Positions 18,413 through 27,181 of a stretch of DNA of 64,000 nt are shown here, in pieces. The position numbers and the translations under genes are program-made. Positions within the stretch are counted from its first letter, which is position 1. Each line of letters opens with the position of its first letter. The notes under the pieces were generated by a model that saw only the letters and a list, made by a program, of their open reading frames with translations, ran no database searches and was not told the DNA's origin. The stretch comes from an unicellular cyanobacterium SU2 (GTDB taxonomy: Bacteria; Cyanobacteriota; Cyanobacteriia; Cyanobacteriales; Microcystaceae), in assembly GCA_002110465.1 (NCBI GenBank), contig NEED01000075.1:124001-188000 (forward strand), given 5' to 3'.

Positions 18413-18506
18413 GTGAAAATAAAAAACAAACTTTACTAGGAAATATTTAAGTGTGATAGATTAGCAGCATAAAGTTCGACTTAATTCTGATCTCGTGTAA
18501 CATTCC

Positions 18507-18544
18507 AAAAAAAAAGAGACACAACCTAACTAAAATTGCGTCCC
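18507..18544 (-). terminator. Rho-independent terminator of the glucolipid synthase gene
   Basis: On the minus strand GGGACGCAA pairs with TTGTGTCTC (two G-U pairs) around an 11-base loop and is followed by nine T. It lies about 30 bp beyond the stop of the gene at 18573-20006. Confidence 0.75.
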
Positions 18545-18572
18545 TAACCAATCTAAAATATGACCAAATCAA

Positions 18573-20006
18573 TTAATTAACAAAACTCTCTTCGGGGTTT
18601 CCTTCATGAACCGTCTTAACCCATTTAAGACGTTTAGGACGAATAGACATTCGAGTGGTTACACTAGGAATAATAATAAACCAGTGCATCATATAAAAGG
18701 TTCCTTTCAAAGATAACCAAGTCAACCGAAACACATCCCTAAACCCTAACGTTTCTATCTTTTCACTACGACGTAATCCATTAAAAACCCCCCAAGAAGA
18801 CAATGATAAAATCAAAGTGGTTAACGGACTGAAAACAGGGAAATGATGCCGTAAAATCACCATCAAAAAGTCAGGAAATACGGCCATTAAAATCAAATAT
18901 TGCATGATAATAAATGACAGCAGATCAACCTTTTTCGTCCAACCAATACGCTCATTAAGAATAAACCGCCAATAATCTAAATACCGTTGATATCCCCCTT
19001 CTCCCCAACGGTTTCGTTGATGCCAAAGGGATTTTACCGTTGTTACCCCTTCCTCTTCCACTGCCGGCGCAGGTAAAAAGCCAATTTTCCAATTATCCAA
19101 GTGTAATCGAATGGTTAAATCGAGATCATCAGTAATGGTTTGTTCATTCCAACCCCCACAACGAGATAAGGCTGAACGTCTGACAAATTGACCATTTCCC
19201 CGTAATTCTCCAATCCCCCCGATCGCAATCCGTTGTTGTTGAAAATAGCCATCGAGAGCCATTTCTACCCCTTGTCCCTTAGTCCAAAAATTCAGGGGTG
19301 CATTAGCAATACTTTTACGAACTTGAACGGCTCCGACAGTTTTATCGTCAAACAAAGGAACAACATGGCGTAATAAATCCTGAGATACTTTGGCATCTGC
19401 ATCAAACACCGCAATAATATCCCCTTGAGTCTTTGATAATGCCTGATTTAATGCGCCTGACTTACCTCCTTGTGCGTTGGCTGGACGACGAATAACATTA
19501 AGCTGGGAATACTGTTTAGATAATTGCGCTAGAATTTGGGGGGTGTTGTCAGTGCTGCGATCGTCCACTACCCACAAATCATATTTATTATTGGGATAGT
19601 CTAAATTACATAACATCCTTACCAGTTGACCAATAACCGCTTCTTCGTTTTTAGCTGCTACCAATAAAGAAATTGAAGGAACATCACAACTACCTAATGC
19701 TTCATCAGACAAAGGACTCGGCATTCCCTCGGGTTTAGCGGTTATTAGACGTAACGCTTGGATCAGAAATAACCCTGTTAATCCCCAAACTACCCAAGTT
19801 CCCCAAGTTACTAAGTGAAGACCGATGGTAATTCCCCAAATAGTCATTAGGACAAAGGCAGCTTTTTTGCGTCGTCCTGATAATCCTTGGAAAAAATCAC
19901 TTCTAAATTCTTCTTCTTCGTCTTCAGGATCAGAGAATTCTGATAATAAAGAACTCAGGGGATCTAAGTCTTGCTCGGTTTCATCTAACCAATAATTGTT
20001 TGGCAT
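18573..20006 (-). CDS. mgdA: GT2 glycosyltransferase, probable monoglucosyldiacylglycerol synthase
   Basis: A 477-residue processive-type family 2 glycosyltransferase in the membrane. After an acidic N-terminus there are two membrane helices (about 50-90), then the catalytic domain with VAAKNEE, VDDRSTD, FDADAK, TDDLDL and the QRNRW motif, then helices from about 360. Length, N-terminus and motif order match the cyanobacterial enzyme that makes glucosyldiacylglycerol from UDP-glucose and diacylglycerol, the precursor of thylakoid MGDG (Synechocystis Sll1377, by memory). A cellulose-synthase-like or beta-glucan synthase is the alternative. Confidence 0.78.
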   Translation of the reverse strand: MPNNYWLDETEQDLDPLSSLLSEFSDPEDEEEEFRSDFFQGLSGRRKKAAFVLMTIWGITIGLHLVTWGTWVVWGLTGLFLIQALRLITAKPEGMPSPLSDEALGSCDVPSISLLVAAKNEEAVIGQLVRMLCNLDYPNNKYDLWVVDDRSTDNTPQILAQLSKQYSQLNVIRRPANAQGGKSGALNQALSKTQGDIIAVFDADAKVSQDLLRHVVPLFDDKTVGAVQVRKSIANAPLNFWTKGQGVEMALDGYFQQQRIAIGGIGELRGNGQFVRRSALSRCGGWNEQTITDDLDLTIRLHLDNWKIGFLPAPAVEEEGVTTVKSLWHQRNRWGEGGYQRYLDYWRFILNERIGWTKKVDLLSFIIMQYLILMAVFPDFLMVILRHHFPVFSPLTTLILSLSSWGVFNGLRRSEKIETLGFRDVFRLTWLSLKGTFYMMHWFIIIPSVTTRMSIRPKRLKWVKTVHEGNPEESFVN

Positions 20007-20268
20007 AAGTCGGTATTTTTATTAATTCGTTTTTTTGATGGTAACAACTCGGGTTGTATTCTTTGCCGTTACTTGTCTGCTTTACACTTAGTTCTTTATT
20101 TTAGCGGAGAATATTAACTTTTTTAGCGTTTTTTTAAGTTAACCCCCATTAAAGATTGAGGATGAAGAGCTATAATGAGAGGGTTATACCACTATATTAG
20201 GTACTTTTAAGACAAAAGCCACCTATTCATTATTCTTTACTTATCTTAATAAACCAGTTTGATTATTT

Positions 20269-21489
20269 ATGCTGATTGATATTATTACGGCAACTTCTCT
20301 ACTGTTAGGTTCAATTTTCTGGGTAGAAATTGTTCGGGACTGCTATCATGCCTTATCCCACCATTGGACTCCTTTGTATCGTCTCCATATTTGGCATCAT
20401 CGGGTATTTCGTCCTGATTTATCCCCCGTTAGCGAGGAGATTTACCGTAAAGCTCACTGGTATAATGATCTTCCTGAAGCTTTATTTATGCTAACTTTGA
20501 GCCTGGTTCCTGGGATTATTTGTTTCTGGGGGAATTTACCTTATAGTTGGATGGCTTGGGGAGGGTCACTCTATACTCTAACCTTTTTAGGTGGAGCGAT
20601 CGCTCGCGGTGCAGGGGTTCCCTATGCGGATGAATTGACCGATATTACCCACCGTCAAGGGGAATTTGTCACTCTTCCTGGGGCTTGGTTTGTCAACCGT
20701 CCTTACCACTGGCGACATCATTTTGATAATCAAAAAGCTTATTATAGCGGAACATTGACCTTAGTAGATAAACTTATGGGAACTGCATTATCTCTTAAAG
20801 GAAAGACCGTTGCAGTCACTGGTGCATCGGGAACTTTAGGGCGATCGCTCTTAAAACAGCTTCATCTTAATGGGGCTAAACCGATTGCTTTGACTTCTAA
20901 ATATCAGACTATTACCTTAGAAATTGAAGGGGAAGAATTGCCGATAAAAACGTTAACTTGGCAAGTGGGTCAAGAGTCAGAATTAATAAATGAATTACAG
21001 TCAATTGATATTTTAATTCTTAATCACGGGATTAATGTTCACGAAGAAAGAACCCCAGAAGCCATTAATAAATCCTACGAAGTAAATACCTTTTCGAGTT
21101 GGCGGTTAATGGAGTTATTTTTTACCACGGTTAAAACCAATAAAGATAAGGTGTGTAAGGAAGTTTGGGTTAATACCTCTGAAGCAGAAGTCAATCCAGC
21201 CGTGAGTCCTCTTTACGAATTAAGTAAACGGGCATTAGGAGACTTAGTTACCTTGCGTCGTTTAGATGCGCCTTGTGTGGTAAGAAAGTTAATTTTAGGG
21301 CCGTTTAAAAGTAATCTAAATCCTATTGGGGTTATGTCTGGCGATTGGGTAGCCAAGCAGATTATAAAAGGGGCAAAGGCTGACAATCGTAATATTATTA
21401 TTACTATTAATCCTGTCACATTTATTGCTTTTCCTATTAAAGAATTTTTCGTATCATTATATTTTAGATTATTTAGTAAAGCAAAATAA
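20269..21489 (+). CDS. Sterol-desaturase-like / short-chain dehydrogenase fusion protein
   Basis: A 406-residue fusion. The N-terminal 175 residues look like a fatty-acid hydroxylase/sterol desaturase membrane domain with His clusters DCYHALSHHW, HIWHH and HWRHHFD and hydrophobic segments. From about 178 an SDR domain begins GKTVAVTGASGTLGRS, continues LNHGINVHE, and has YELSKRALG with the YxxxK pair. Such bifunctional proteins are annotated across cyanobacteria, with no proven substrate. The iron-binding histidine pattern appears partial, so hydroxylase activity is uncertain. Confidence 0.8.
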   Translation: MLIDIITATSLLLGSIFWVEIVRDCYHALSHHWTPLYRLHIWHHRVFRPDLSPVSEEIYRKAHWYNDLPEALFMLTLSLVPGIICFWGNLPYSWMAWGGSLYTLTFLGGAIARGAGVPYADELTDITHRQGEFVTLPGAWFVNRPYHWRHHFDNQKAYYSGTLTLVDKLMGTALSLKGKTVAVTGASGTLGRSLLKQLHLNGAKPIALTSKYQTITLEIEGEELPIKTLTWQVGQESELINELQSIDILILNHGINVHEERTPEAINKSYEVNTFSSWRLMELFFTTVKTNKDKVCKEVWVNTSEAEVNPAVSPLYELSKRALGDLVTLRRLDAPCVVRKLILGPFKSNLNPIGVMSGDWVAKQIIKGAKADNRNIIITINPVTFIAFPIKEFFVSLYFRLFSKAK

Positions 21490-21620
21490 AAATAAACTTA
21501 TATTGAATAGAAAGGCTGAATCATTATTCTATGATCATGAAGTCTACCTTTCTTAACTAAATTGTCAGCTATTGTGCATTTAAACCGCTTATTTATAGAG
21601 AAAATCTCATTTTTATAAAA

Positions 21621-21926
21621 ATGTTTTATTGCGTCGATAGAAAGAAAAAAATAGAAGCACTCTATACTGAGGAAAAAAATGCTCACAAATACCCTCCTCA
21701 TGTCGTAGATAACTTTTTTGAAGTCATGGCAATTATTGATGCAGTAAAAAGTGAACAAGACTTATATGCTTTCAAAGGACTGAGATTTGAAAAACTATCA
21801 GGCAAGAAAGGAAAAAATGGACAACGTTCGTTAAGACTAAATAATCAATTGCGTTTAATTGTAAAACTTGAAAAAGATGAAGAGGGAAATTATCTCTTGA
21901 TCATCGATATAGAAGATTATCATTAA
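21621..21926 (+). CDS. higB: HigB-like toxin, type II toxin-antitoxin system
   Basis: A 101-residue protein of the RelE/ParE fold, likely an mRNA interferase. The C-terminal half shows the family pattern: LRFEKLSGKKGKNGQRSLRL, then LRLIVKLEKDEEGNYLLIIDIEDYH. The stop TAA shares one base with an ATG in the antitoxin frame, and the toxin-first order is typical of higBA. The first residues (MFYCVDRKKK) may extend the real start. Confidence 0.8.
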   Translation: MFYCVDRKKKIEALYTEEKNAHKYPPHVVDNFFEVMAIIDAVKSEQDLYAFKGLRFEKLSGKKGKNGQRSLRLNNQLRLIVKLEKDEEGNYLLIIDIEDYH

Positions 21927-21940
21927 TGAGAGGAAAAGAA

Positions 21941-22222
21941 ATGGGTAGTAATTTAAAACCAGCGAGAATAGTCCCTCCTGGACGTATTTTGGAAAGAGAA
22001 TTAGCTGCTTGTGGCTGGACACAAAAAGACTTGGCTGAAATTATGCAACGTCCTCCCCAAACTATTAACGAAATTATCAAAGGAACTCAGCAAATAACCC
22101 CAGAAACGGCTCTTGAATTATCAAAAGCATTGGGAACATCTGATGAAGTTTGGATCAATTTGGAAACGAATTATCGACTGAATTTAGCAAAAAAAAATAA
22201 AGACGATTCTGATATTCAATGA
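21941..22222 (+). CDS. higA: HigA-like antitoxin, XRE-family regulator
   Basis: An antitoxin with a helix-turn-helix domain (ERELAACGWTQKDLAEIMQ, then PQTINEIIKG). It should bind HigB and repress the pair's promoter. I prefer the ATG at 21941, which has the ribosome site GAGAGGAAAAG right before it and gives the common MGSNLKPARIVPPGRIL start. The ATG at 21926, overlapping the toxin stop, would add five residues. The PPGRIL...ELSKALGTSDEVWINLE pattern is typical of HigA. Confidence 0.85.
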   Translation: MGSNLKPARIVPPGRILERELAACGWTQKDLAEIMQRPPQTINEIIKGTQQITPETALELSKALGTSDEVWINLETNYRLNLAKKNKDDSDIQ

Positions 22223-22251
22223 AGTTATCACGAATATGAAATAAATTAATA

Positions 22252-23199
22252 CTAAAATCCTAGAAGTAAAGAATTTAACTTTCTCAAATGTTTAATATGT
22301 TCAGGACCAACCCCACAACAACCTCCAATTAAACTTGCTCCTAATTGTCGCCATTGCTGAGCAAAATTTGTATAAACGACTTCTGATAAATCATTTCGTA
22401 TTGGTGCAGAAGTGTCACTATTAGATAGTTTATAATCAGGATCAACAGGAACTAAACGGTTAGCATAAGCTCCCAAACGAATGTTATTTTGCTTGAGACT
22501 ATCAACTAAATTTTTATTGTCATAAATTGCTTTTAAAGCTAAAGTAATTGCTTCTGGTTCACTACAATTAAAAGCAAAAAAATTGAGATTATTGATTTTA
22601 TTTTTAAACTGGAAATCGAGTAAAGAATAAATAGCGGTAGGGGCAGATTCTCCACTGCGTAAGCAACCATCTTGTTGAACCGTCCAAGAGATGCCTATGG
22701 GAATTGAAGGAGAGACATCTAAAACTGCTTCTAAAGCAAAAAGTGCCTCGTCGATACAAGATAGAGTTTCCGCTAAAAAAATATCAATGAAAGGTAATAA
22801 AGTAGTGGCAATACGTCGGTAACAATCTAAAGATATTTCCCTAGAAAGAATTAAGTCAGGGCGATAACTTTCTCCTAAAGGAGGTAAACAGCCCAAAATT
22901 TTCGCTTTAGGATATCCGTTTTGATGACAATTATCTCTAGCTTCTAAGGCTAATTTTCCTGCAATAGACGTTAATTTTTCAATTCTATCTCCCAGTCCAC
23001 AAGTTGGGGTTACTGCATAATTACTTGTGGTAATATAGTTAGAACCTGCTTCAATAAAACTTTGATGAACTTGTTTAATTAGATGGTGATATTGCGGCTC
23101 AACTAAAGCACGAGCAGACCATATTTTTCGGTCATCGGGAAGTCCTAATCGTAAAAGTTCTTCCCCTGTTCCACCATCAAGAATTTCTAAGGTTTGCAT
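22252..23199 (-). CDS. Homocysteine S-methyltransferase family protein
   Basis: A 315-residue TIM-barrel zinc enzyme expected to methylate homocysteine to methionine, using S-methylmethionine or another methyl donor. Zinc-ligand regions are present: FNCSEPEAI (one Cys) and IGGCCGVGPEHI (two Cys). The N-terminal LDGGTGEELLRLGL is typical of the MmuM group. It stands alone. The methyl donor cannot be read from sequence. Confidence 0.85.
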   Translation of the reverse strand: MQTLEILDGGTGEELLRLGLPDDRKIWSARALVEPQYHHLIKQVHQSFIEAGSNYITTSNYAVTPTCGLGDRIEKLTSIAGKLALEARDNCHQNGYPKAKILGCLPPLGESYRPDLILSREISLDCYRRIATTLLPFIDIFLAETLSCIDEALFALEAVLDVSPSIPIGISWTVQQDGCLRSGESAPTAIYSLLDFQFKNKINNLNFFAFNCSEPEAITLALKAIYDNKNLVDSLKQNNIRLGAYANRLVPVDPDYKLSNSDTSAPIRNDLSEVVYTNFAQQWRQLGASLIGGCCGVGPEHIKHLRKLNSLLLGF

Positions 23200-23265
23200 T
23201 CAAGAAAAATCCTAGTTGAATAATAAAAAATTAAAATTTATAGTTTTAAGTAAGCAGGAAAAATT

Positions 23266-23328
23266 TAGTTAAGTTTGTAGTAAATCCTTTAGGATAATAA
23301 TAAGGGCTAAATCCCTAACTACTAACTT
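23266..23328 (+). repeat. 63-bp intergenic repeat, tandem copy a
   Basis: Runs from TAGTTAAGTTTGTAGTAAAT to CTAACTACTAACTT. It has an ATCCTTTAGGAT hairpin and an AGGGCTAAATCCCT hairpin, framed by TTTGTAGTAA and TAACTACTAA ends. It differs from copy b by three bases. Confidence 0.8.
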
Positions 23329-23337
23329 TAAAAATCT

Positions 23338-23400
23338 TAGTTAGGTTTGTAGTAAATCCTTTAGGATAAGAATAAGGGCTAAAGCCCTAACTACTAACTT
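23338..23400 (+). repeat. 63-bp intergenic repeat, tandem copy b
   Basis: Same layout as copy a, 72 bp downstream, with a perfect AGGGCTAAAGCCCT. Three mismatches over 63 bases point to a recent local duplication of the dispersed repeat. Confidence 0.8.
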
Positions 23401-23563
23401 TTTGACTAACTTTTTGATTTTATGTTTAATTTTACCTTTCATTATATCAAAAATTAACTATATAAATATAAAATAATTACAAAATCACCAAAGCTTACCC
23501 GTATTCGATGCTAATGTCGAGTTAATTTAACAGGGTCTGGTTTATTAAGAATCGGTTAATTTT

Positions 23564-25012
23564 ATGAGTGATTTAACTCAATCTACCGTCATTATTGGAG
23601 GGGGTTTTGCTGGGCTTTTTACGGCTTTGCATTTACGTTCTCAAAACGCCTTAGATTCTATCGTGATGATTGATCCCCAAGAACAATTTGTCTTTAAGCC
23701 AATGTTATATGAATTGTTAACAGGGGAATTGCCAGAAGATGTTGTTTGTCCGACCTACGAAGAGCTACTTCAAGGAAGCGAGATTAAGTTTCTTAAAGAT
23801 AGAGCAGAAAAAATTGATCTAGCAAAAAAGCAGATAGAATTACACTCTGGGACTGAGGTCGCTTATGATTACTTAGTTTTAACAGTAGGCAGCATTCAAG
23901 GTTATTTAGGAACATCAGGGGCAAAAGAAAACGCCCTACCTTTGCGTACCAGAGAACAGGTGATCGCCCTAAAAAGTCATCTTCAAGATTGCTTACAACA
24001 AGCAAAACAAACCAAGGATGATCAACAGCGACAGAGGTTATTAACCTTTGCCATCGTTGGGGCAGGACCTGCGGGGGTTGAAATGGCGGCCACTCTGGCT
24101 GATTTATTACCAGATTGGTATGCTCAATCTCAGGGAAATATTCACGAAATTCAGCTAATATTAATCAATCACAGTCAGGAAATTCTCTCAGGGGACGTTA
24201 ATGCGGGTTTAAGAGAGATTGTCGTCGAAGCCTTTGAAACACGAACGATTCCTATCAAACTAATGATGGGAGTCAGCGTCAAAGCTGTTGAGGGCGATCG
24301 CTTAGAATATCAACACAATGATAGCCAAGAAACACAAACCCTTTTTACTGCTACCACCATTTGGACGGCAGGAACTGCTACCCATCCCCTCCTTGAAAGC
24401 CTAAGTTCCCAGATACCTAGAGAACATTTAACCCGTCACGGACAACCTCTAGTCACTTCCACCTTACAATTATTGGACTTTCCTGAAGTGTTTGCTGCCG
24501 GAGATTGTGCGGAGGTGCAAGATAACCGACAACCTGCGTTAGCCCAGGTAGCCTATCAACAAGGAGAAACAATTGCTCACAATTTGATTGCCCTAAGCCA
24601 AGGAAAACCCCTTAAATCCTCAGAAGTGAAGCTACGAGGAACATTGATGAAACTGGGTTTAAGGAATGGAGTGGCTAATCTATTTGACAAAATACAGGTT
24701 AATCATCAAGCCGGTCATCTAATTCGCAACGCAACCTATATTGAACTTCTGCCCACTCCTCTTCATGATGTTAAAGCAACAGCCGAATGGCTAAAAGAAG
24801 AAATTTTTGACCGCCACCATCGACCCCAAGACATGGTAGAAGCTTCCTGGAAAGCCTCTTTAACCCCTGCTGAAAAGAAAGAGCGATCGCTGGTCAAAGC
24901 CTTGGCTATTTTGGCTCCTATTGTGTTTTTAATCGGCGCTTATTGGGGGTTACGAACTCCCCCATCAGAAAAACTCAATCCGCCCTCTCAACCTTCTTCC
25001 CAAAGTAAGTAG
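23564..25012 (+). CDS. Type II NAD(P)H:quinone dehydrogenase (NDH-2)
   Basis: A 482-residue FAD protein that should pass electrons from NAD(P)H to the quinone pool without pumping protons. The first Rossmann motif, GGGFAG (about 12-17), binds FAD and the second, VGAGPAGVE, binds NAD(P)H. ATTIWTAGTATHPL and FAAGDCAEV are family blocks. A hydrophobic C-terminal helix (about 445-465, LAILAPIVFLIGAYWG) would anchor it in the membrane. Cyanobacteria have several paralogues (NdbA, NdbB, NdbC); I cannot assign which. It lies next to the oxidase genes, so it could feed that oxidase. Confidence 0.87.
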   Translation: MSDLTQSTVIIGGGFAGLFTALHLRSQNALDSIVMIDPQEQFVFKPMLYELLTGELPEDVVCPTYEELLQGSEIKFLKDRAEKIDLAKKQIELHSGTEVAYDYLVLTVGSIQGYLGTSGAKENALPLRTREQVIALKSHLQDCLQQAKQTKDDQQRQRLLTFAIVGAGPAGVEMAATLADLLPDWYAQSQGNIHEIQLILINHSQEILSGDVNAGLREIVVEAFETRTIPIKLMMGVSVKAVEGDRLEYQHNDSQETQTLFTATTIWTAGTATHPLLESLSSQIPREHLTRHGQPLVTSTLQLLDFPEVFAAGDCAEVQDNRQPALAQVAYQQGETIAHNLIALSQGKPLKSSEVKLRGTLMKLGLRNGVANLFDKIQVNHQAGHLIRNATYIELLPTPLHDVKATAEWLKEEIFDRHHRPQDMVEASWKASLTPAEKKERSLVKALAILAPIVFLIGAYWGLRTPPSEKLNPPSQPSSQSK

Positions 25013-25036
25013 GCATAATTAAACGTAAAACATAAA

Positions 25037-25106
25037 AGTTCGTAGTCGGGGCTTCAGCCCTAGTGGTGCAACACTTTCTTGCTCTTGCATAGCTTACTAC
25101 AAACTT
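25037..25106 (+). repeat. Dispersed double-hairpin repeat, full-length copy
   Basis: From AGTTCGTAGTCGGGGCTTCA to GCTTACTACAAACTT. The ends are imperfect inverted repeats (AGTTCGTAGT and ACTACAAACT). Its middle matches the copy at 1901-1960. It lies between the NDH-2 gene and the first DUF2231 gene. Confidence 0.75.
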
Positions 25107-25159
25107 TCATTTATTTTTGCCCACCTACTTAGTATCACCCAACTCGTCGAGACTTGCTC

Positions 25160-25657
25160 ATGTTCACCTTACCTCAACTGAACGACCAAAATCTTCCCTA
25201 TCCCGATACCCTACATCCGATCATCGTCCATTTTGTCATCGCTATGGTGTTTTTTGCCTACTTCTGTGATATTGCCGGTTATTTATCCCGCCAGCACCAA
25301 ATGTTTGAAGTCAGTTGGTGGAATATGGTTGTGGCTTCGGTAGCGGTATTTTTTGCTGTTATTTTTGGCGAATTTGAGGCTGCCCTAGCGCAACCCTATC
25401 CGGCAGCTCAAGCGGTTCTTGATTGGCATACCATTAACGGTTGGTCTTTATCAGCTATTTTGGTGGGAATTACTGCTTGGCGGGGCGTTATTCGGGTTCG
25501 CAACCCGATAAAGGTTCCAGTAAGTTACCTAGGAGTTGCCACAATTTTAATGTGTTTGGTATGTTTGCAAATCTATCTCGGTTCCTTAGTGGATTGGGTC
25601 TACGGACTCCATACCGTACCTGTGGTTGAAGCAACGCGCAAAGGAATCTTACCATGA
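25160..25657 (+). CDS. DUF2231 membrane protein 1
   Basis: A roughly 165-residue integral membrane protein with four hydrophobic segments. The first helix begins HPIIVHFVIAMVFF, the conserved histidine pattern of DUF2231. I prefer the ATG at 25160 to the TTG at 25154. Its stop overlaps the start of the next gene (ATGA at 25654). It is first in a run of two DUF2231 genes and ctaC, so a role with the terminal oxidase is likely by context, for example haem or quinone handling, but this is inference. Confidence 0.78.
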   Translation: MFTLPQLNDQNLPYPDTLHPIIVHFVIAMVFFAYFCDIAGYLSRQHQMFEVSWWNMVVASVAVFFAVIFGEFEAALAQPYPAAQAVLDWHTINGWSLSAILVGITAWRGVIRVRNPIKVPVSYLGVATILMCLVCLQIYLGSLVDWVYGLHTVPVVEATRKGILP

Positions 25658-26265
25658 ACCCCCAACTAATCGAGCAATTAAAACAAATCGGCCTGGAACT
25701 AGGGGTCAACGGACTCCCTTATCGATTTCCTCTACACCCCAACTTAGTCCATTTCAGCTTGGGACTGTTTATTATTGGGATTATTTTTGATTTTGCTGGA
25801 ACTTTTTTTCCCCTAGAACGCCCGATTATTAAATTTTTAGGGATGCCTGCCCGTCGAGTCAATTTTTTTAAGGTAGGTTGGTACAACATCCTAGCCGGAA
25901 CTGTTCTCTCCTTTTTTACGGTAGCAGCCGGATTTTTCGAGATGCTTTTAGCAGATCCCCCTGTGAAGATGAAAAGTGTTTGGGGTTTAGGGGCGGGGTC
26001 AACCATGCTGTTACACGGAGTAGGAGGCGTGTTACTGCTAACTATGATGGTGGCAATGACTATCTGGCGAGGCTATCAGCGATTTCGTTGGCGTAAACAC
26101 TCCCCTCGTCAGGTGCAATGGAGTTACCTTTTAGCGGGTGTAGCGATTCTCGGTTTTATGTTTGTTCATGGAACCTTGGGGGCGCAATTAGGGGCAGAGT
26201 TTGGCGTTCACAATACCGCCGGTCATTTGCTCAGACTTGATCAAAATCCCAATGAGGTGCTTTAG
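25654..26265 (+). CDS. DUF2231 membrane protein 2
   Basis: A 203-residue membrane protein and paralogue of the gene before it, with which it overlaps by four bases. HPNLVHFSLGLFIIGIIFD repeats the His-rich helix. About four membrane segments are visible. A further conserved His occurs in LLHGVGGVLLL, and HGTLGAQLGAEFGVHNTAGH ends the last helix. The pair may form a heterodimer. It is followed after five bases by ctaC, so the three genes form an operon. Confidence 0.8.
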   Translation: MNPQLIEQLKQIGLELGVNGLPYRFPLHPNLVHFSLGLFIIGIIFDFAGTFFPLERPIIKFLGMPARRVNFFKVGWYNILAGTVLSFFTVAAGFFEMLLADPPVKMKSVWGLGAGSTMLLHGVGGVLLLTMMVAMTIWRGYQRFRWRKHSPRQVQWSYLLAGVAILGFMFVHGTLGAQLGAEFGVHNTAGHLLRLDQNPNEVL

Positions 26266-26270
26266 AAACG

Positions 26271-27173
26271 GTGATGAAAACGTTTAATATTATTCTCTTA
26301 GTTATTGCCATCGCACTGATGATTGTGGTTAGCCACTGGCTAGGACAACAGGCTTATTCTTGGCTTCCTATCCCTGCTACTATTGAAGCTGAGGCGATCG
26401 GGGATTTGTTTAGTTTTCTCGTTACTCTTGGGGCTTTAGTCTTTTTTGGAGTGATGGGATTTTTATTTTATTCGATTATCTTTTATCGGGCAGCAAAAGG
26501 AGACGACACCGACGGACCAGCTATTCGGGGAAATGCTAAGTTAGAAATAATCTGGACAGTAATTCCTATTATTCTAGTTACTTGGATCGCGGGCTACAGT
26601 TACGGAATTTATCAACGGATGGATCTTGTCGGTTCTTTGCCCATTGTTCAGCTTAACTCTCCTTTAGCAGCAGCTTACGCTCAAAATTCTCCCCTTGAGG
26701 TTCAACCTGAAGAAAAAATTGAAGTAATTGCCAAACAGTGGTCTTGGTTGTTTCGCTATCCTTCTCATAATCGAACCAGTTCAGAATTACACCTTCCGGT
26801 TAACCACCGTATCCATTTGATAATGCGTTCTGAAGATGTCATTCACGGGTTCTACGTTCCTAATTTTCATCTTAAACAAGATATTATCCCCAACCAAACC
26901 ATTGATTTTAGTTTTACTCCCAATCGTTTGGGGAAGTATAAACTCCATGACTCCCAATTTAGCGGAACCTACTTTGCTTTGATGGAAGCTGATGTTTATG
27001 TTGATTCTCCTGAAGATTATCAAAAATGGTTAGCTCAAATCACTACTAAAGACACAATTCCCGCCGAAAATAAAGCCAAATCTGAGCATCTTCAACCCCC
27101 TCTAACCCTGTTACGGAGTTCTTGGCATACAGTAGAACCGGCTGATCCTCCTTTAGTTAATCAACAACGATAA
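26271..27173 (+). CDS. ctaC: Terminal oxidase subunit II without CuA site (alternative oxidase CtaC)
   Basis: A 300-residue subunit II of a haem-copper oxidase. There are three N-terminal hydrophobic stretches (about 5-21, 43-71, 91-114) and a periplasmic cupredoxin domain from about 150. The CuA ligand loop, normally CxExCGxxHxxM, reads DSQFSGTYFALM at 227-238: both Cys and the His are gone and only Met remains. This subunit therefore cannot carry CuA and probably belongs to the cyanobacterial alternative (quinol-type) oxidase. The start is GTG 26271 or ATG 26274. ctaD and ctaE lie 6 kb further on. Confidence 0.9.
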   Translation: MMKTFNIILLVIAIALMIVVSHWLGQQAYSWLPIPATIEAEAIGDLFSFLVTLGALVFFGVMGFLFYSIIFYRAAKGDDTDGPAIRGNAKLEIIWTVIPIILVTWIAGYSYGIYQRMDLVGSLPIVQLNSPLAAAYAQNSPLEVQPEEKIEVIAKQWSWLFRYPSHNRTSSELHLPVNHRIHLIMRSEDVIHGFYVPNFHLKQDIIPNQTIDFSFTPNRLGKYKLHDSQFSGTYFALMEADVYVDSPEDYQKWLAQITTKDTIPAENKAKSEHLQPPLTLLRSSWHTVEPADPPLVNQQR

Positions 27174-27181
27174 TTTCTTGA

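Larger units (their letters stand above)
23200..23563. other. Spacer with tandem repeats before the NDH-2 gene
   Basis: About 360 bp between two divergent genes, largely filled by the two repeat copies at 23266-23400. No gene is seen. The NDH-2 promoter must lie to the right of the repeats. Confidence 0.6.

Noticed and set aside
23266-23400. CRISPR array
   Set aside because: Only two copies, with a 9-bp spacer and internal hairpins; it belongs to the dispersed repeat family.
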